Below, piece after piece: positions 26,321 to 34,905 of a DNA stretch of 64,000 nucleotides. Within the stretch, counting starts at the first letter, position 1. Each line of letters begins with the position of its first letter. This stretch comes from Paraburkholderia madseniana (GTDB lineage: Bacteria > Pseudomonadota > Gammaproteobacteria > Burkholderiales > Burkholderiaceae), in assembly GCF_009690905.1 (NCBI RefSeq), contig NZ_VOSW01000017.1:51033-115032 (forward strand), in the 5' to 3' direction. The notes beneath the pieces were generated by a model that did not search any database, had not been told where the DNA came from, and worked only from the letters and a program-made list of their open reading frames with translations. The position numbers and the translations under genes were made by a program.

Positions 26321-27418
26321 GTGACCATGACTGCTGCCCAAAGCACGGACGCAGGAAAGCAGCGTCCGCGAACCTGGCCCGCCATGCTGCTGATCGCGCT
26401 GGCCGTGATCGCGCTCATCGCCGTGATCTGGCGCGTGGATACCGTGCCGCGCACCGACGACGCCTATGCGTACGCCGACACGATCGGCGTCTCGCCCGAA
26501 GTCAGCGGCAAGATCGTGACGCTTGCGGTGCGCAACAACCAGGCGGTGAAGCAGGGCGATCTGCTGTTCGAGATCGACCCGCGGCCGTATCAGTTCGCGT
26601 TGCAGCGCGCCCAGGCGGCGCTCGCGCAACTCGATGCGCAGATTCCGCTGACCCAGCGCACCGTCAATGCACAAGGATTCAGTGCCGAAGCGGCGAAGTC
26701 GTCGGTCGCGCGTGCCCAGGCCGCCGCGAAGCAGGCGGGAGACACGCTGGCGAGAATGGAGCCGCTGATCGGCAAGGGCTACATTTCCGCCGACGATCTG
26801 GAGCGCGCGCGCACCACGCAACGCTCGGCGCTCGCCGAGCTTGCGGCCGCGCAGGCGCAGGCCCGCGAGGCGCAGGCGGCGGTCAGCAGCGTCGCCGCGC
26901 TGGTCGCGCAGCGCGCGGTGCTGACGGCTGAAATCTCCACGGCGCAACTCAACCTGGAATACGCGACCGTGCGTGCGCCGTTCGATGGCCGCGTCGTCGA
27001 GTTGCGCACGTCCGTCGGGCAATTCGTGTCCGCGCAAAAACCCGTCTTCACGCTGATCGATACGCGGCATTGGTACGTGATCGCCAATCTCCGCGAGAAC
27101 GAGCTCGGCAACATCCGGCCCGGCACCCGCGCGACCGTTTACCTGATGAGCAATACGCGCATCCGTTTCAGCGGCTCGGTCGACTCGATCGGCTTCGGCG
27201 TCGATCCGCCGGACGGCGGCGGCACCGCGAACGGTCTGCCGAGCATTCAGCGCAGCATCAACTGGGTGCACGTCTCACAGCGTTTTCCGGTGAAGATACT
27301 GGTCGATCATCCCGATCCGCAGATGTTCCGGATTGGCACGTCCGCTGTCGCTGTGCTGCAGCCCGAACGTCGCGATAATCGTGACACTCGCGCGACGCCC
27401 AATGGAGCGCCGTCATGA
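26321..27418 (+). CDS. mdtN: HlyD-family membrane fusion protein, MdtN-like
   Basis: 365 residues from GTG at 26321, or from ATG two codons later. One N-terminal membrane helix (PAMLLIALAVIALIAVIWRV), the barrel-sandwich lipoyl segment (VSPEVSGKIVTLAVRNNQAVKQGDLLFEID), an Ala-rich coiled coil and the second lipoyl half (YATVRAPFDGRVVELRTSVGQFV). It bridges the inner-membrane FUSC pump to the outer-membrane channel. Its stop overlaps the start of the next gene (ATGA). E. coli MdtNOP is linked to export of puromycin, acriflavine and related compounds; the true cargo here is unknown. Confidence 0.92.
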   Translation: MTMTAAQSTDAGKQRPRTWPAMLLIALAVIALIAVIWRVDTVPRTDDAYAYADTIGVSPEVSGKIVTLAVRNNQAVKQGDLLFEIDPRPYQFALQRAQAALAQLDAQIPLTQRTVNAQGFSAEAAKSSVARAQAAAKQAGDTLARMEPLIGKGYISADDLERARTTQRSALAELAAAQAQAREAQAAVSSVAALVAQRAVLTAEISTAQLNLEYATVRAPFDGRVVELRTSVGQFVSAQKPVFTLIDTRHWYVIANLRENELGNIRPGTRATVYLMSNTRIRFSGSVDSIGFGVDPPDGGGTANGLPSIQRSINWVHVSQRFPVKILVDHPDPQMFRIGTSAVAVLQPERRDNRDTRATPNGAPS

Positions 27419-29607
27419 GCGGGCTCGACGGCGTCGGGCGTCATCTCGCGTGGCCGCGGCCGCTCGGGCAACTGGCAGGCTTCCTGCTCTCGGAGCTTGG
27501 CGGGTTTCCGGGGCGCGCCAACCTGACCATGCGCAGCGTGCTCGGCTGCGCGATCGTGCTTGTCGTGTCGATGACCTTGCGGGTGCCCGAGGTGGCGTTG
27601 TCGCTGATCGCGGTGTTTTTCGTCACGCAGTCGAACATCGTGCTGACCCGCCTTGTCGCATTGTTGGCCGTGATCGGCACGACCTGCGCGATCGCCTGCA
27701 TCATCGGCGTCTTCAAGCTGACGTTCGACTACCCGCTGCTGCGCATCATCGTCGCAAGCGCCATCTTTTTTTGCAGCGCTTATCTGATGCGAGCCGTGGC
27801 GAAACTGGGGCTGGTGTTCTTTCTCGTCTCGCTGATCGTGATTTACGCGCAGACCTTTGTCGATCGGACCGATAACGCGGAAGCGCTGGTGCGTGCCTGT
27901 CTGTGGGTGTGGGTGGCGGTCAACTACGCAGTTGTGCTGTCGCTGATCATCAACACGCTGTTTCTGCCAGCTGAACCGGAGCAGCAGTTGCGCGCCGCCA
28001 TGCAAGGGCAGCTCGCGACGGCCCGTGCGCGGCTCGCGGTCATGATCGACACGAATGCGCCGGCCGTGCACATTGGCGCGCTCGATCTCGAGCGCGGCGC
28101 ACTCGCGTTGCAGAAGCTGTTGCGTTTTTCGACCATGCGTCATCACTACAGCGAGGAAGATGCCTCGGCGTGGTTGGCCTGCGTGACCGTGGTATCGCGC
28201 ATCTTCGAAGCTGCGGCGGTGCTGCCTGAGCATGCAGTCGCGCACGACGCCGGGCAGATCGATGCCATCCGCGTGGTGCAGGACGAACTCGTGTCGCTCG
28301 ATCACGCGATTGGCGACAACCTGCAATGGCGGCATTGGGGCGCATCGCGCCAGGCGTCGGTGTTGACCTCGATACCCGCGCTTGACGCGATGCAACGCGC
28401 GCTCAACGCGTTCTCCGAGGCCACGCGGGGTGCCGTCGCGCCGACGCCACCGGAAGATACGCCCGCCGGCAGTGCAGCGGCGAAAGAGGCGAAGGCGGAG
28501 CAGGCGACGAAAGCGGCGGCGCCTTCCGCGAAGCCCGAACCGGACGTCTTCGCGAATCCGCGTTACGCGCGCTTCGCGCTGCGTACGCTGTTCTCGGTAC
28601 TGATCTGCTATGTGTTCTACAACGCGGTGAACTGGCCAGGTATCCACACGATCATGCTGACGTGTCTCGTGGTCGCGCTGCCGAGCCTTGGCGCGTCGAG
28701 CCGTCAGGGCGTGCTGCGGCTCACCGGTGCACTGATCGGCAGTGCACTGGCGCTGTTCATGGTCGCGTTCGTGATTCCGCAACTGGAAAGCGTGACGGGG
28801 CTGCTGCTGATGAGCTTGCCCGTGATCGCGCTCGGCGCCTGGGTGGCGGCGGGATCCGAGCGGATCAGCTATGCAGGAATCCAGATCATGTTTACGTTTG
28901 CGCTGGCCTTGCTCGAATCGTTCTCGCCGCCGTCGGATCTCACCGAGATCCGCGACCGGATCGTCGGCATCGTCCTGGGTGTCGGCGTGGCCACCTTCAT
29001 CCAGATGTCGATGTGGCCGGAGCGCGAAGCGGATGGCCTGCGTACGCAACTGACGTCGATATTGCGCAGGATCGCGGCGCTGGCGCGTATCGAGGCGAAG
29101 GCGGTGCAGAGCGGCCCACGCGCGACGGATTCTGCAGCGGTGGTTGAAGCGTGGGCCATGGTCGCGGATTGCGAGATGGCGCTCGCGCGTGTCGCGCTCG
29201 AACCCGACTGGCGCGAGGGAGAGACGACACGTATTGCGCTGCTGTCGCAGACGGTGCTCGCGCAGAGCCGTGCGATGCTTGTCGCGCTCGAAGCGTTTCA
29301 CCATGAGGCGATGATCAATGCGTCGGCAAGCGCACCGATGCAGCGCGCCGCGAAGTTTCAGTCAGATGTCGCGGATGCGCTGGAGCGATACGCGTCACAG
29401 CTCACGGCCGAGCCACCAGCCGCGATGACGCCGGCGCGGCTCGACCCGAGCGGATTGCGCGCCGCACTGCCGCCGGCAGGCGCAGCGGGGACGGCAGGTG
29501 AGCAAACGCTGGAGCGGCTCGCGCAACGCATTGACGCGGCGCTCGCCGGGTTGCCACGCTGGTTGCCCGACGAACGTGCGTCCGGCGAATTCGCGAGCGC
29601 GGGGTGA
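27415..29607 (+). CDS. mdtO: FUSC-family inner-membrane efflux protein, MdtO-like
   Basis: 730 residues with the typical FUSC layout: a first block of membrane helices at about residues 37-185, a cytoplasmic part rich in Ala, Pro, Glu and Lys near 340-380, a second membrane block at about 383-535 (NWPGIHTIMLTCLVVALPSLGASSRQGVLRLTGALIG) and a cytoplasmic tail. Members export aromatic acids and hydrophobic drugs (AaeB, fusaric acid pumps, MdtO). It overlaps mdtN by 4 bp and is 6 bp before the channel gene, so the three are one operon. Confidence 0.92.
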   Translation: MSGLDGVGRHLAWPRPLGQLAGFLLSELGGFPGRANLTMRSVLGCAIVLVVSMTLRVPEVALSLIAVFFVTQSNIVLTRLVALLAVIGTTCAIACIIGVFKLTFDYPLLRIIVASAIFFCSAYLMRAVAKLGLVFFLVSLIVIYAQTFVDRTDNAEALVRACLWVWVAVNYAVVLSLIINTLFLPAEPEQQLRAAMQGQLATARARLAVMIDTNAPAVHIGALDLERGALALQKLLRFSTMRHHYSEEDASAWLACVTVVSRIFEAAAVLPEHAVAHDAGQIDAIRVVQDELVSLDHAIGDNLQWRHWGASRQASVLTSIPALDAMQRALNAFSEATRGAVAPTPPEDTPAGSAAAKEAKAEQATKAAAPSAKPEPDVFANPRYARFALRTLFSVLICYVFYNAVNWPGIHTIMLTCLVVALPSLGASSRQGVLRLTGALIGSALALFMVAFVIPQLESVTGLLLMSLPVIALGAWVAAGSERISYAGIQIMFTFALALLESFSPPSDLTEIRDRIVGIVLGVGVATFIQMSMWPEREADGLRTQLTSILRRIAALARIEAKAVQSGPRATDSAAVVEAWAMVADCEMALARVALEPDWREGETTRIALLSQTVLAQSRAMLVALEAFHHEAMINASASAPMQRAAKFQSDVADALERYASQLTAEPPAAMTPARLDPSGLRAALPPAGAAGTAGEQTLERLAQRIDAALAGLPRWLPDERASGEFASAG

Positions 29608-29613
29608 TCGGCG

Positions 29614-31191
29614 ATGACGCACTTCGCTTGCATCCTGCGCCGCGTGTTGCGCTTACCGCACTTACCGAGCCTGTGGCGCCAGACGCGCATGGCGGCCGTA
29701 CGATTGGCCACACGACCAGCCGCACGACTGCTCAACCACTGCCTCGCGTCTCTAGCGCTGCCATTGCTCGCCTCATGCGCGATCATTCACCACGATAGTC
29801 CGCCCGCCGCGATGATCGCGCCGCAGCAGATCCGCCTCGCCGACGACATCCATCTGGCCAACGAAGGCTGGCCGTCTGCACGTTGGTGGGAGCAGTATCA
29901 CGATCCGCAGCTCAATACGCTCGTCGAGCTGGCGCTCGCGCATGCGCCTTCGCTCGCCATTGCGCGCGAGCACGTCTCGCAAGCCCACGCGCAGGTCGAG
30001 CTGATCCAGGCGGCGGCCGGTCTGCAGATGTCCGCGCTGGCGGAAGCCGATCGCGAGCATGTCTCGGGTCACGGGTTCCTCAGCGCGTACGCGTCGCACG
30101 ATCCGGCGATCGGAGCGTTTGGGCCGTGGTATTGGACCGGGCTGGTGGGCGTCGACGCGCACTACGACATCGACATCTGGGGCAAGCAGCGCGACCTCGT
30201 GCGCGCGGCGATCGGCGAGCAGAACGCGCGGCGCGCGGAGGCGGCGCAGGCCGAACTCGAACTCTCGGCAGGCGTCGCGCAGCTTTACTACAGCATCCAG
30301 ATCACTTACGCGAGCCTTGATCTGTTGCGCCAGCTTCGTGAAGTGCGCGCGTTCGAGCTCGACACGCGATCGGCGCGGCACGAACGCGGCCTCGAAGCGC
30401 TGACCCAGACCGCCCAGGCGCGCTCGCAGGTGCTCGCAATCGACCAGCAGATCGCCTCGAGCGAAGAGCAGATCGTCCACGCGCGCGAAGCGCTGCGTGC
30501 GCTGGCGGGCGTCGGTCCCGACGATCTGCCGGCAATCGCGCCGGTGCCGTTGCCGGCGCCATCGGGCTCACTGCCGTCGACGCTGTCGTATGAGCTGCTC
30601 GCGCGGCGCCCGGATCTGCAGGCAATGCGCTGGCTGGTACAGGCGTCGTTCGACAAGATCGATGCGTCGAAGGCCGCGTTCTACCCGAGCTTCGACATCA
30701 CCGCGTTCTTCGGTTTCAACGCGCTGCGAATGCGCGACCTGTTCCTGCATTCGAGCCAGCAGATCAACCTCATTCCCGGCCTCACGCTGCCGATCTTCGA
30801 CGGCGGCCGCCTGAACGCGAACCTGCACGGCGCGCGCACGGCGAGCAACACGCTGATCGAGCAGTACGACCAGGCGGTGCTCGACGCGGTGCGCGACGTC
30901 GCGCAGAGCGGCAGCCAGATCGACGACCTCGATCATCGCGCGCATTTGCAGCGTGACCGGATCGACGCGTTGCGCTTTGCGAGCGACAGTGCCGAGGCGA
31001 GCTACCAGACCGGCCTCGGCGACAGGACGAGCGCGATGCAGGCGAAGGCGCCGGTCATCGCTGGGCGCCTCGAACTCGTGCAACTTACCGGCGACGAGAT
31101 CGAAGCGGGCATCGTGTTGACCCGCGCGCTGGGCGGCGGCTATCGCAGCGACGACCTGCCGGGGGCGTCGACCAGCACGAACAAGCCCTAG
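29614..31191 (+). CDS. mdtP: Outer-membrane efflux lipoprotein of the NodT/OprM family, MdtP-like
   Basis: 525 residues from ATG at 29614. The lipobox LLASC lies near residue 54, which is deep; translation may really start at an in-frame ATG about 25 codons in. Two repeats of the outer membrane efflux fold follow (AREHVSQAHAQVELIQAAAG and the ARRPDLQAMRWLVQASFDKIDASKAAFYPS stretch typical of NodT proteins). It forms the TolC-like exit duct. Last gene of the ytcA-mdtNOP-like operon. Confidence 0.9.
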   Translation: MTHFACILRRVLRLPHLPSLWRQTRMAAVRLATRPAARLLNHCLASLALPLLASCAIIHHDSPPAAMIAPQQIRLADDIHLANEGWPSARWWEQYHDPQLNTLVELALAHAPSLAIAREHVSQAHAQVELIQAAAGLQMSALAEADREHVSGHGFLSAYASHDPAIGAFGPWYWTGLVGVDAHYDIDIWGKQRDLVRAAIGEQNARRAEAAQAELELSAGVAQLYYSIQITYASLDLLRQLREVRAFELDTRSARHERGLEALTQTAQARSQVLAIDQQIASSEEQIVHAREALRALAGVGPDDLPAIAPVPLPAPSGSLPSTLSYELLARRPDLQAMRWLVQASFDKIDASKAAFYPSFDITAFFGFNALRMRDLFLHSSQQINLIPGLTLPIFDGGRLNANLHGARTASNTLIEQYDQAVLDAVRDVAQSGSQIDDLDHRAHLQRDRIDALRFASDSAEASYQTGLGDRTSAMQAKAPVIAGRLELVQLTGDEIEAGIVLTRALGGGYRSDDLPGASTSTNKP

Positions 31192-31411
31192 GCGGCGAGC
31201 ACGCCGGCTTCGTTGCGGCTGCCGGTCGCCCACGCGAGCGTGCCGACCCTCTGTCGGGGGAGGGATCGCCGTGCCTGCCGACGCGAATGCGACCGATGAC
31301 CCGCCAGCCATGGAGCCAGGTCATGAAGAATCATGATGCTTCGGAAATCCGCACTCCACTTCGGGCAACGCCGCTGCTCCACCCGGAGCCGTTGATCCGT
31401 CGAGGCCGGTC

Positions 31412-31816
31412 GTGACGCAGGACGTCAATCTGATCGAACTCACCGCCGAAATCGTGGCGAGCTTCGTGTCGTGCAATCCGTTGCCGGCAGCCGACCTGCC
31501 GGAGTTCATCTGGAGCACCTACGCGGCGCTAGCCGCATTGCACACGACGTCGGTACCGGCCGCGCGGCAGCGGGCGGCGGTGCCGATCGAGGAATCGGTG
31601 CGCGACGATTATCTCGTCTGTCTCGAAGACGGACGCAAGCTGAAGTCGCTCAAGCGCTACCTGCAGCGCCACTTCGCGATGACCCCTGACGAATACCGCG
31701 CGAAGTGGGGCCTGCCGGCCGACTACCCGATGGTCGCGCCGGCCTATTCCGCGCTGCGCTCGTCGATTGCGAAGCGCCATCCCGCGGGCGCAATCAAACC
31801 GCGTCGCGGCGCCTGA
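31412..31816 (+). CDS. MucR/Ros-family transcriptional regulator with degenerate zinc finger
   Basis: 134 residues. The C-terminal half is the Ros/MucR DNA-binding domain (MTPDEYRAKWGLPADYPMVAPAYSALRS). In the finger, YLVCLEDGRKLKSLKRYLQRHF keeps one Cys and one His; the second Cys is Asp and the first His is Tyr compared with Ros. Zinc-free or altered MucR proteins are known in rhizobia, so it may still fold. MucR proteins bind AT-rich DNA and silence genes widely. GTG start. It is a single gene after the efflux operon. Confidence 0.88.
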   Translation: MTQDVNLIELTAEIVASFVSCNPLPAADLPEFIWSTYAALAALHTTSVPAARQRAAVPIEESVRDDYLVCLEDGRKLKSLKRYLQRHFAMTPDEYRAKWGLPADYPMVAPAYSALRSSIAKRHPAGAIKPRRGA

Positions 31817-31930
31817 CAACGCACAAACGAGGGATGCCGCGTCCGTCGTGCTCACCCGATGAGGGGATGTCGCGCCGCCGCCAGACTGCGCAAGATAGAG
31901 GCCGTCGACTTACGCCCTGCGGAGGCGCAC

Positions 31931-32521
31931 ATGTTCACGCAGACACCGAATGCAGCGTGCGGCAACGAGGTGGCAGATTTCGCCGCCGACGGCGGGACCG
32001 CGCTCGAGGAAGCCGAGCCGGTCGCCGACGCGTCTCATCGGCTCCACTCAGACAGCGTCTGCGATGCGATCGTCGCGCGGCTCGTGGCGCGGGCTGCTGA
32101 GCAAACGCGGCCGTCCGCGCGGCGCGCGGCGTCGCTGCCGCAGTGGCGTCTGCGGCGCGCGCTCGACTTCATCGAAGCGAATCTCGCACAGCCGATCGGA
32201 CTTGCCGATGTCGCCGCCAGCACTGGACTCACCCGCATGCATTTCGCCGCGCAGTTCCGCTCGACGACCGGCTATTCGCCGCACGCGTATCTGCTGCGGC
32301 GCAGGATCGAGCATGCCCAGATGCTGCTGCGCTCGTCGGCGCTCAACGTACTCGACGTCGCGCTCAGTTGTGGTTTCGGATCGCATGCGCACTTTACGAC
32401 CGTCTTCGGGCGGATGGTCGGCGAGCCGCCCAATAGCTGGCGGACCCGCATGCGGGACGAGGAGCCGCTCGTGGAGCCAGCGGTGGCTATCGACCCGCGC
32501 CGCCGCGACACCGGAGCGTGA
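31931..32521 (+). CDS. AraC-family transcriptional regulator
   Basis: 196 residues from ATG at 31931, set by GGAGG just upstream. The C-terminal ~100 residues are a complete double HTH (RRALDFIEANLAQPIGLADVAASTGLTRMHFAAQFRSTTGYSPHAYLLRRRIEHAQMLLRSS, then LDVALSCGFGSHAHFTTVFGRMVGEPP). The N-terminal ~85 residues are short and carry no cupin, so the sensor is absent or minimal. Its stop overlaps the start of the DUF3331-type gene (GTGA), so the two are translationally coupled. Confidence 0.92.
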   Translation: MFTQTPNAACGNEVADFAADGGTALEEAEPVADASHRLHSDSVCDAIVARLVARAAEQTRPSARRAASLPQWRLRRALDFIEANLAQPIGLADVAASTGLTRMHFAAQFRSTTGYSPHAYLLRRRIEHAQMLLRSSALNVLDVALSCGFGSHAHFTTVFGRMVGEPPNSWRTRMRDEEPLVEPAVAIDPRRRDTGA

Positions 32522-32922
32522 TCATGCAGACCGACCTGGCGGATGATGCTTGCTGGTGCGCCGCGTTGCGCCTGCTCGACGGGGGCTCGTGGGAGTGGGC
32601 CGCGAGCCGGCTGGCGCCGCGCGTCGAAGCAGTAAAGGTGCGGGGTGCGCCAACCGACGCGTGCCGCGAATGCGTGGTGCGCGTGCTCGATCGTGTTTCG
32701 ACGAAGGTGGTGGTCGTGTACTGGTGCGATGCAACGTCCTGCCGCTACGGCGACCAGTTGTGGCGGGTGGGCGTCTCGAGGCGGCGCGGTCGCTGCGCGT
32801 TGTCGGGTGCGCCGATCAAGGCCGGCGACGCGGTCTATCGTCCGCGACAGGGGCGGCCGAGGCCCGTCAACGCGGCCGCGATGATGCTGGCCTCCGAGGT
32901 CGAACGCGTGTCATCCGGCTGA
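32518..32922 (+). CDS. DUF3331-type protein of unknown function, copy 1
   Basis: 134 residues from GTG at 32518 (or ATG at 32524). Core: CVVRVLDRVSTKVVVVYWCDATSCRYGDQLW, then CALSGAPIKAGDAVYRPR. The paired Cys and the LSG..I..GDAVYRP segment look like a small metal-binding or treble-clef-like fold; the family is widespread in Burkholderia and uncharacterised. A second member is encoded at 57905-58297. It is coupled to the AraC gene and followed, after 190 bp, by a large LuxR regulator. Confidence 0.8.
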   Translation: MIMQTDLADDACWCAALRLLDGGSWEWAASRLAPRVEAVKVRGAPTDACRECVVRVLDRVSTKVVVVYWCDATSCRYGDQLWRVGVSRRRGRCALSGAPIKAGDAVYRPRQGRPRPVNAAAMMLASEVERVSSG

Positions 32923-32943
32923 TCGTTGGCCGTATTACAAATC

Positions 32944-32989
32944 CCGGTATTGATCGCTTTCGTTTCGGTTTCAGTCCGTGCAATACCGG
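32944..32989. promoter_or_regulatory. Inverted repeat upstream of the LuxR/TPR regulator
   Basis: CCGGTATTG (32944-32952) and CAATACCGG (32981-32989) are a perfect 9-bp inverted repeat separated by 28 bp, 126-171 bp before the LuxR start. It could be an operator or the end of the DUF3331 transcript. Confidence 0.5.
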
Positions 32990-33114
32990 ACAACAACCCA
33001 TCCTTTACCGAAAAAGAACCGAATCATCACGCTTTTCCGGACGGTCATCTCTAGTCTGGACGGTACTGCGTTCGTCCAGCGATTGTGACGAGCGGGTGTC
33101 CGACGGAGCGAGGA

Positions 33115-34905
33115 ATGAACGAGGCATTTGTCTGCGAAATTCATCAGGAAGCGGGGCATCTTCAACCCCGCGCGGTGCCGCCGCGGGGGCAGTCCGACGC
33201 CCTTGTGACGCGGGCGCTTCATGTCGTGCCGCCTGGGCCGGTGTATGCCGACGAAGTTCAGTCCGAAGTTCAGTCATTGGCGCGCGTCGGCCGGGAACGG
33301 CCTGCGGTAAGTGCAGCGCGCATCCATCCGGATCTTGCGCGCGCGTGGCAGATGGTGATCCGCGGCGAGGCCGCCGAGGCGCTGCTGAGCGCGCAGCGGA
33401 TTGAAGGGCAGGTCGGTCCGCTAACGGGCCCGGTTGCGGTTACTGTGCGTTGCGAGATCGCGGCCGTTCGGGCCGCGGCGCTCCTGCTGCAGGACGACGC
33501 GGGAGCCGCATTGGCCGCTGCGCTTTCCGCGCTGCGGCTCGGCACCGCAACGCCCACCGCGCATGTCGCGCTGACGGTGTGCCGCTGCGCTTACTTGCGC
33601 CTGGGCGACCCCGAGAGTTTCTACGCGGTGGAACGCCGCGCGCCGGACGGGCAGCCGGGCCGGCTGCGCGCGATCACCGCGATGCTCGACCTTGCGCTTG
33701 ATGCCGCGGTCGAATTCGCTCAGATGCATTTCAATGCCGCGCGCTTGCTGGCCGACGACGCGCTCGATGTCGTGCGCCGTTTCGGGGCCGGTCCGGCGGC
33801 AATCGACGCGCTGCCCGCCTGCGTGATGGCGCAGGTGCTGTACGAGGAGGGCCGCGTCGACGAGAGCGAGGCGCTGGTCGCGGCGCGGCTGCCGGGCATC
33901 CGGCAGGGCGGTGCGATCGAAGGCGCGGTGCGCGCTTACGGACTGCTTGCCCGCATCGCCGCGAACCGGCGGCAACCGGGACAGGCGCTCCTGCTGCTGG
34001 CCGAGGCGGACGCGCTTGGGATGAAGCGCAACTGGCCGCGGCTGCGCGCCGCCAGCCTCGCGCAGCAGGTCGAGCTGCACGTGGCCGCGGATCGCATCGA
34101 CCAGGCGGCGCTCTGCGCACAACGGCTCGCCATGCTGGCCGGGCAATGCGGCGCGGCGAGCAGCAGCGCGCGCTTCGAGATCGCGCGCTACCACGTACTC
34201 GCGCAGGCACGGCTTGCGCTCGCACAGGCGCATTCACAAGCATGCGCTCAGACGCTCTCCCAGGCATCCGCTCTGGCGTTCCCTCAGGCACCCATCGAGG
34301 TATCCGCCGCGGTCGATCTCGCAGCGCTGCGGCAGCTCCATTGCGATACCGTCCTGAGGCGCGATCGATACGGCGCGGTGACGATCGCGCTGTTGCTGAT
34401 CGAAGCGTTGCTGGTCGCCGGTCTGCGCGATGAAGCGGTCGAGGCGCTCGTCACGCTGCTGAAGCAGGCGGCTTCGGCGGGACTGCAGCAGACGCTCGTC
34501 GACTGCAGCGAGCGCGTGGCGAAACTGATCGACGGGATGGTGCGCGGGTCGATCGTGCCCGCCGGGGATGTCCGCGAGCTGCTTCCCTACGCAGCCGCCT
34601 TGATGTCGCGACGCCGGCGGGGCGCCGCCCATGCGCAACCGGAGTGCGATACGGCGCGGGACATCGCACGGTCCGTGGCCGCCATGGGTCTCAGCGAGCG
34701 TGAACGCGTGATCATCGGACTGATGGGGCGTGGGCTGACCAACAAGCAGATTGCGATCCGGCTGTGCATCGCGCCCGAGACGGTGAAGTCGCACGCCAAG
34801 CATCTGTACACGAAGCTGTCGGTGAGGAACCGGATCGAAGCGGTGACGCTGGCGAGCCGTCTGGGTCTCGTCCGGTTATCCGGATGCGGGCACGCCGGCG
34901 ACTAG
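33115..34905 (+). CDS. LuxR-family regulator with TPR-like domain but no NTPase domain
   Basis: About 596 residues from ATG at 33115, with CGGAGCGAGGA upstream. The C-terminus is a LuxR/GerE HTH (LSERERVIIGLMGRGLTNKQIAIRLCIAPETVKSHAKHLY). The rest is Ala-rich helical repeats that align with the helical part of the MalT-type protein encoded at 61057-63813 (YEEGRVDESEALVAARLPGI here, YEQGRLDKAETLVAGLMPVI there). The N-terminal P-loop NTPase of MalT/LAL proteins is absent, so control cannot be by the usual ATP-driven oligomerisation. An Ala/Gln-rich insert lies near 34200-34290. It ends tail-to-tail with the next gene, sharing CTAG. Confidence 0.88.
   Translation: MNEAFVCEIHQEAGHLQPRAVPPRGQSDALVTRALHVVPPGPVYADEVQSEVQSLARVGRERPAVSAARIHPDLARAWQMVIRGEAAEALLSAQRIEGQVGPLTGPVAVTVRCEIAAVRAAALLLQDDAGAALAAALSALRLGTATPTAHVALTVCRCAYLRLGDPESFYAVERRAPDGQPGRLRAITAMLDLALDAAVEFAQMHFNAARLLADDALDVVRRFGAGPAAIDALPACVMAQVLYEEGRVDESEALVAARLPGIRQGGAIEGAVRAYGLLARIAANRRQPGQALLLLAEADALGMKRNWPRLRAASLAQQVELHVAADRIDQAALCAQRLAMLAGQCGAASSSARFEIARYHVLAQARLALAQAHSQACAQTLSQASALAFPQAPIEVSAAVDLAALRQLHCDTVLRRDRYGAVTIALLLIEALLVAGLRDEAVEALVTLLKQAASAGLQQTLVDCSERVAKLIDGMVRGSIVPAGDVRELLPYAAALMSRRRRGAAHAQPECDTARDIARSVAAMGLSERERVIIGLMGRGLTNKQIAIRLCIAPETVKSHAKHLYTKLSVRNRIEAVTLASRLGLVRLSGCGHAGD

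Noticed and set aside
27307..29304. 665-codon minus-strand frame
   Set aside because: Antisense shadow of the FUSC efflux gene; Arg/His/Gln-rich with no domain.
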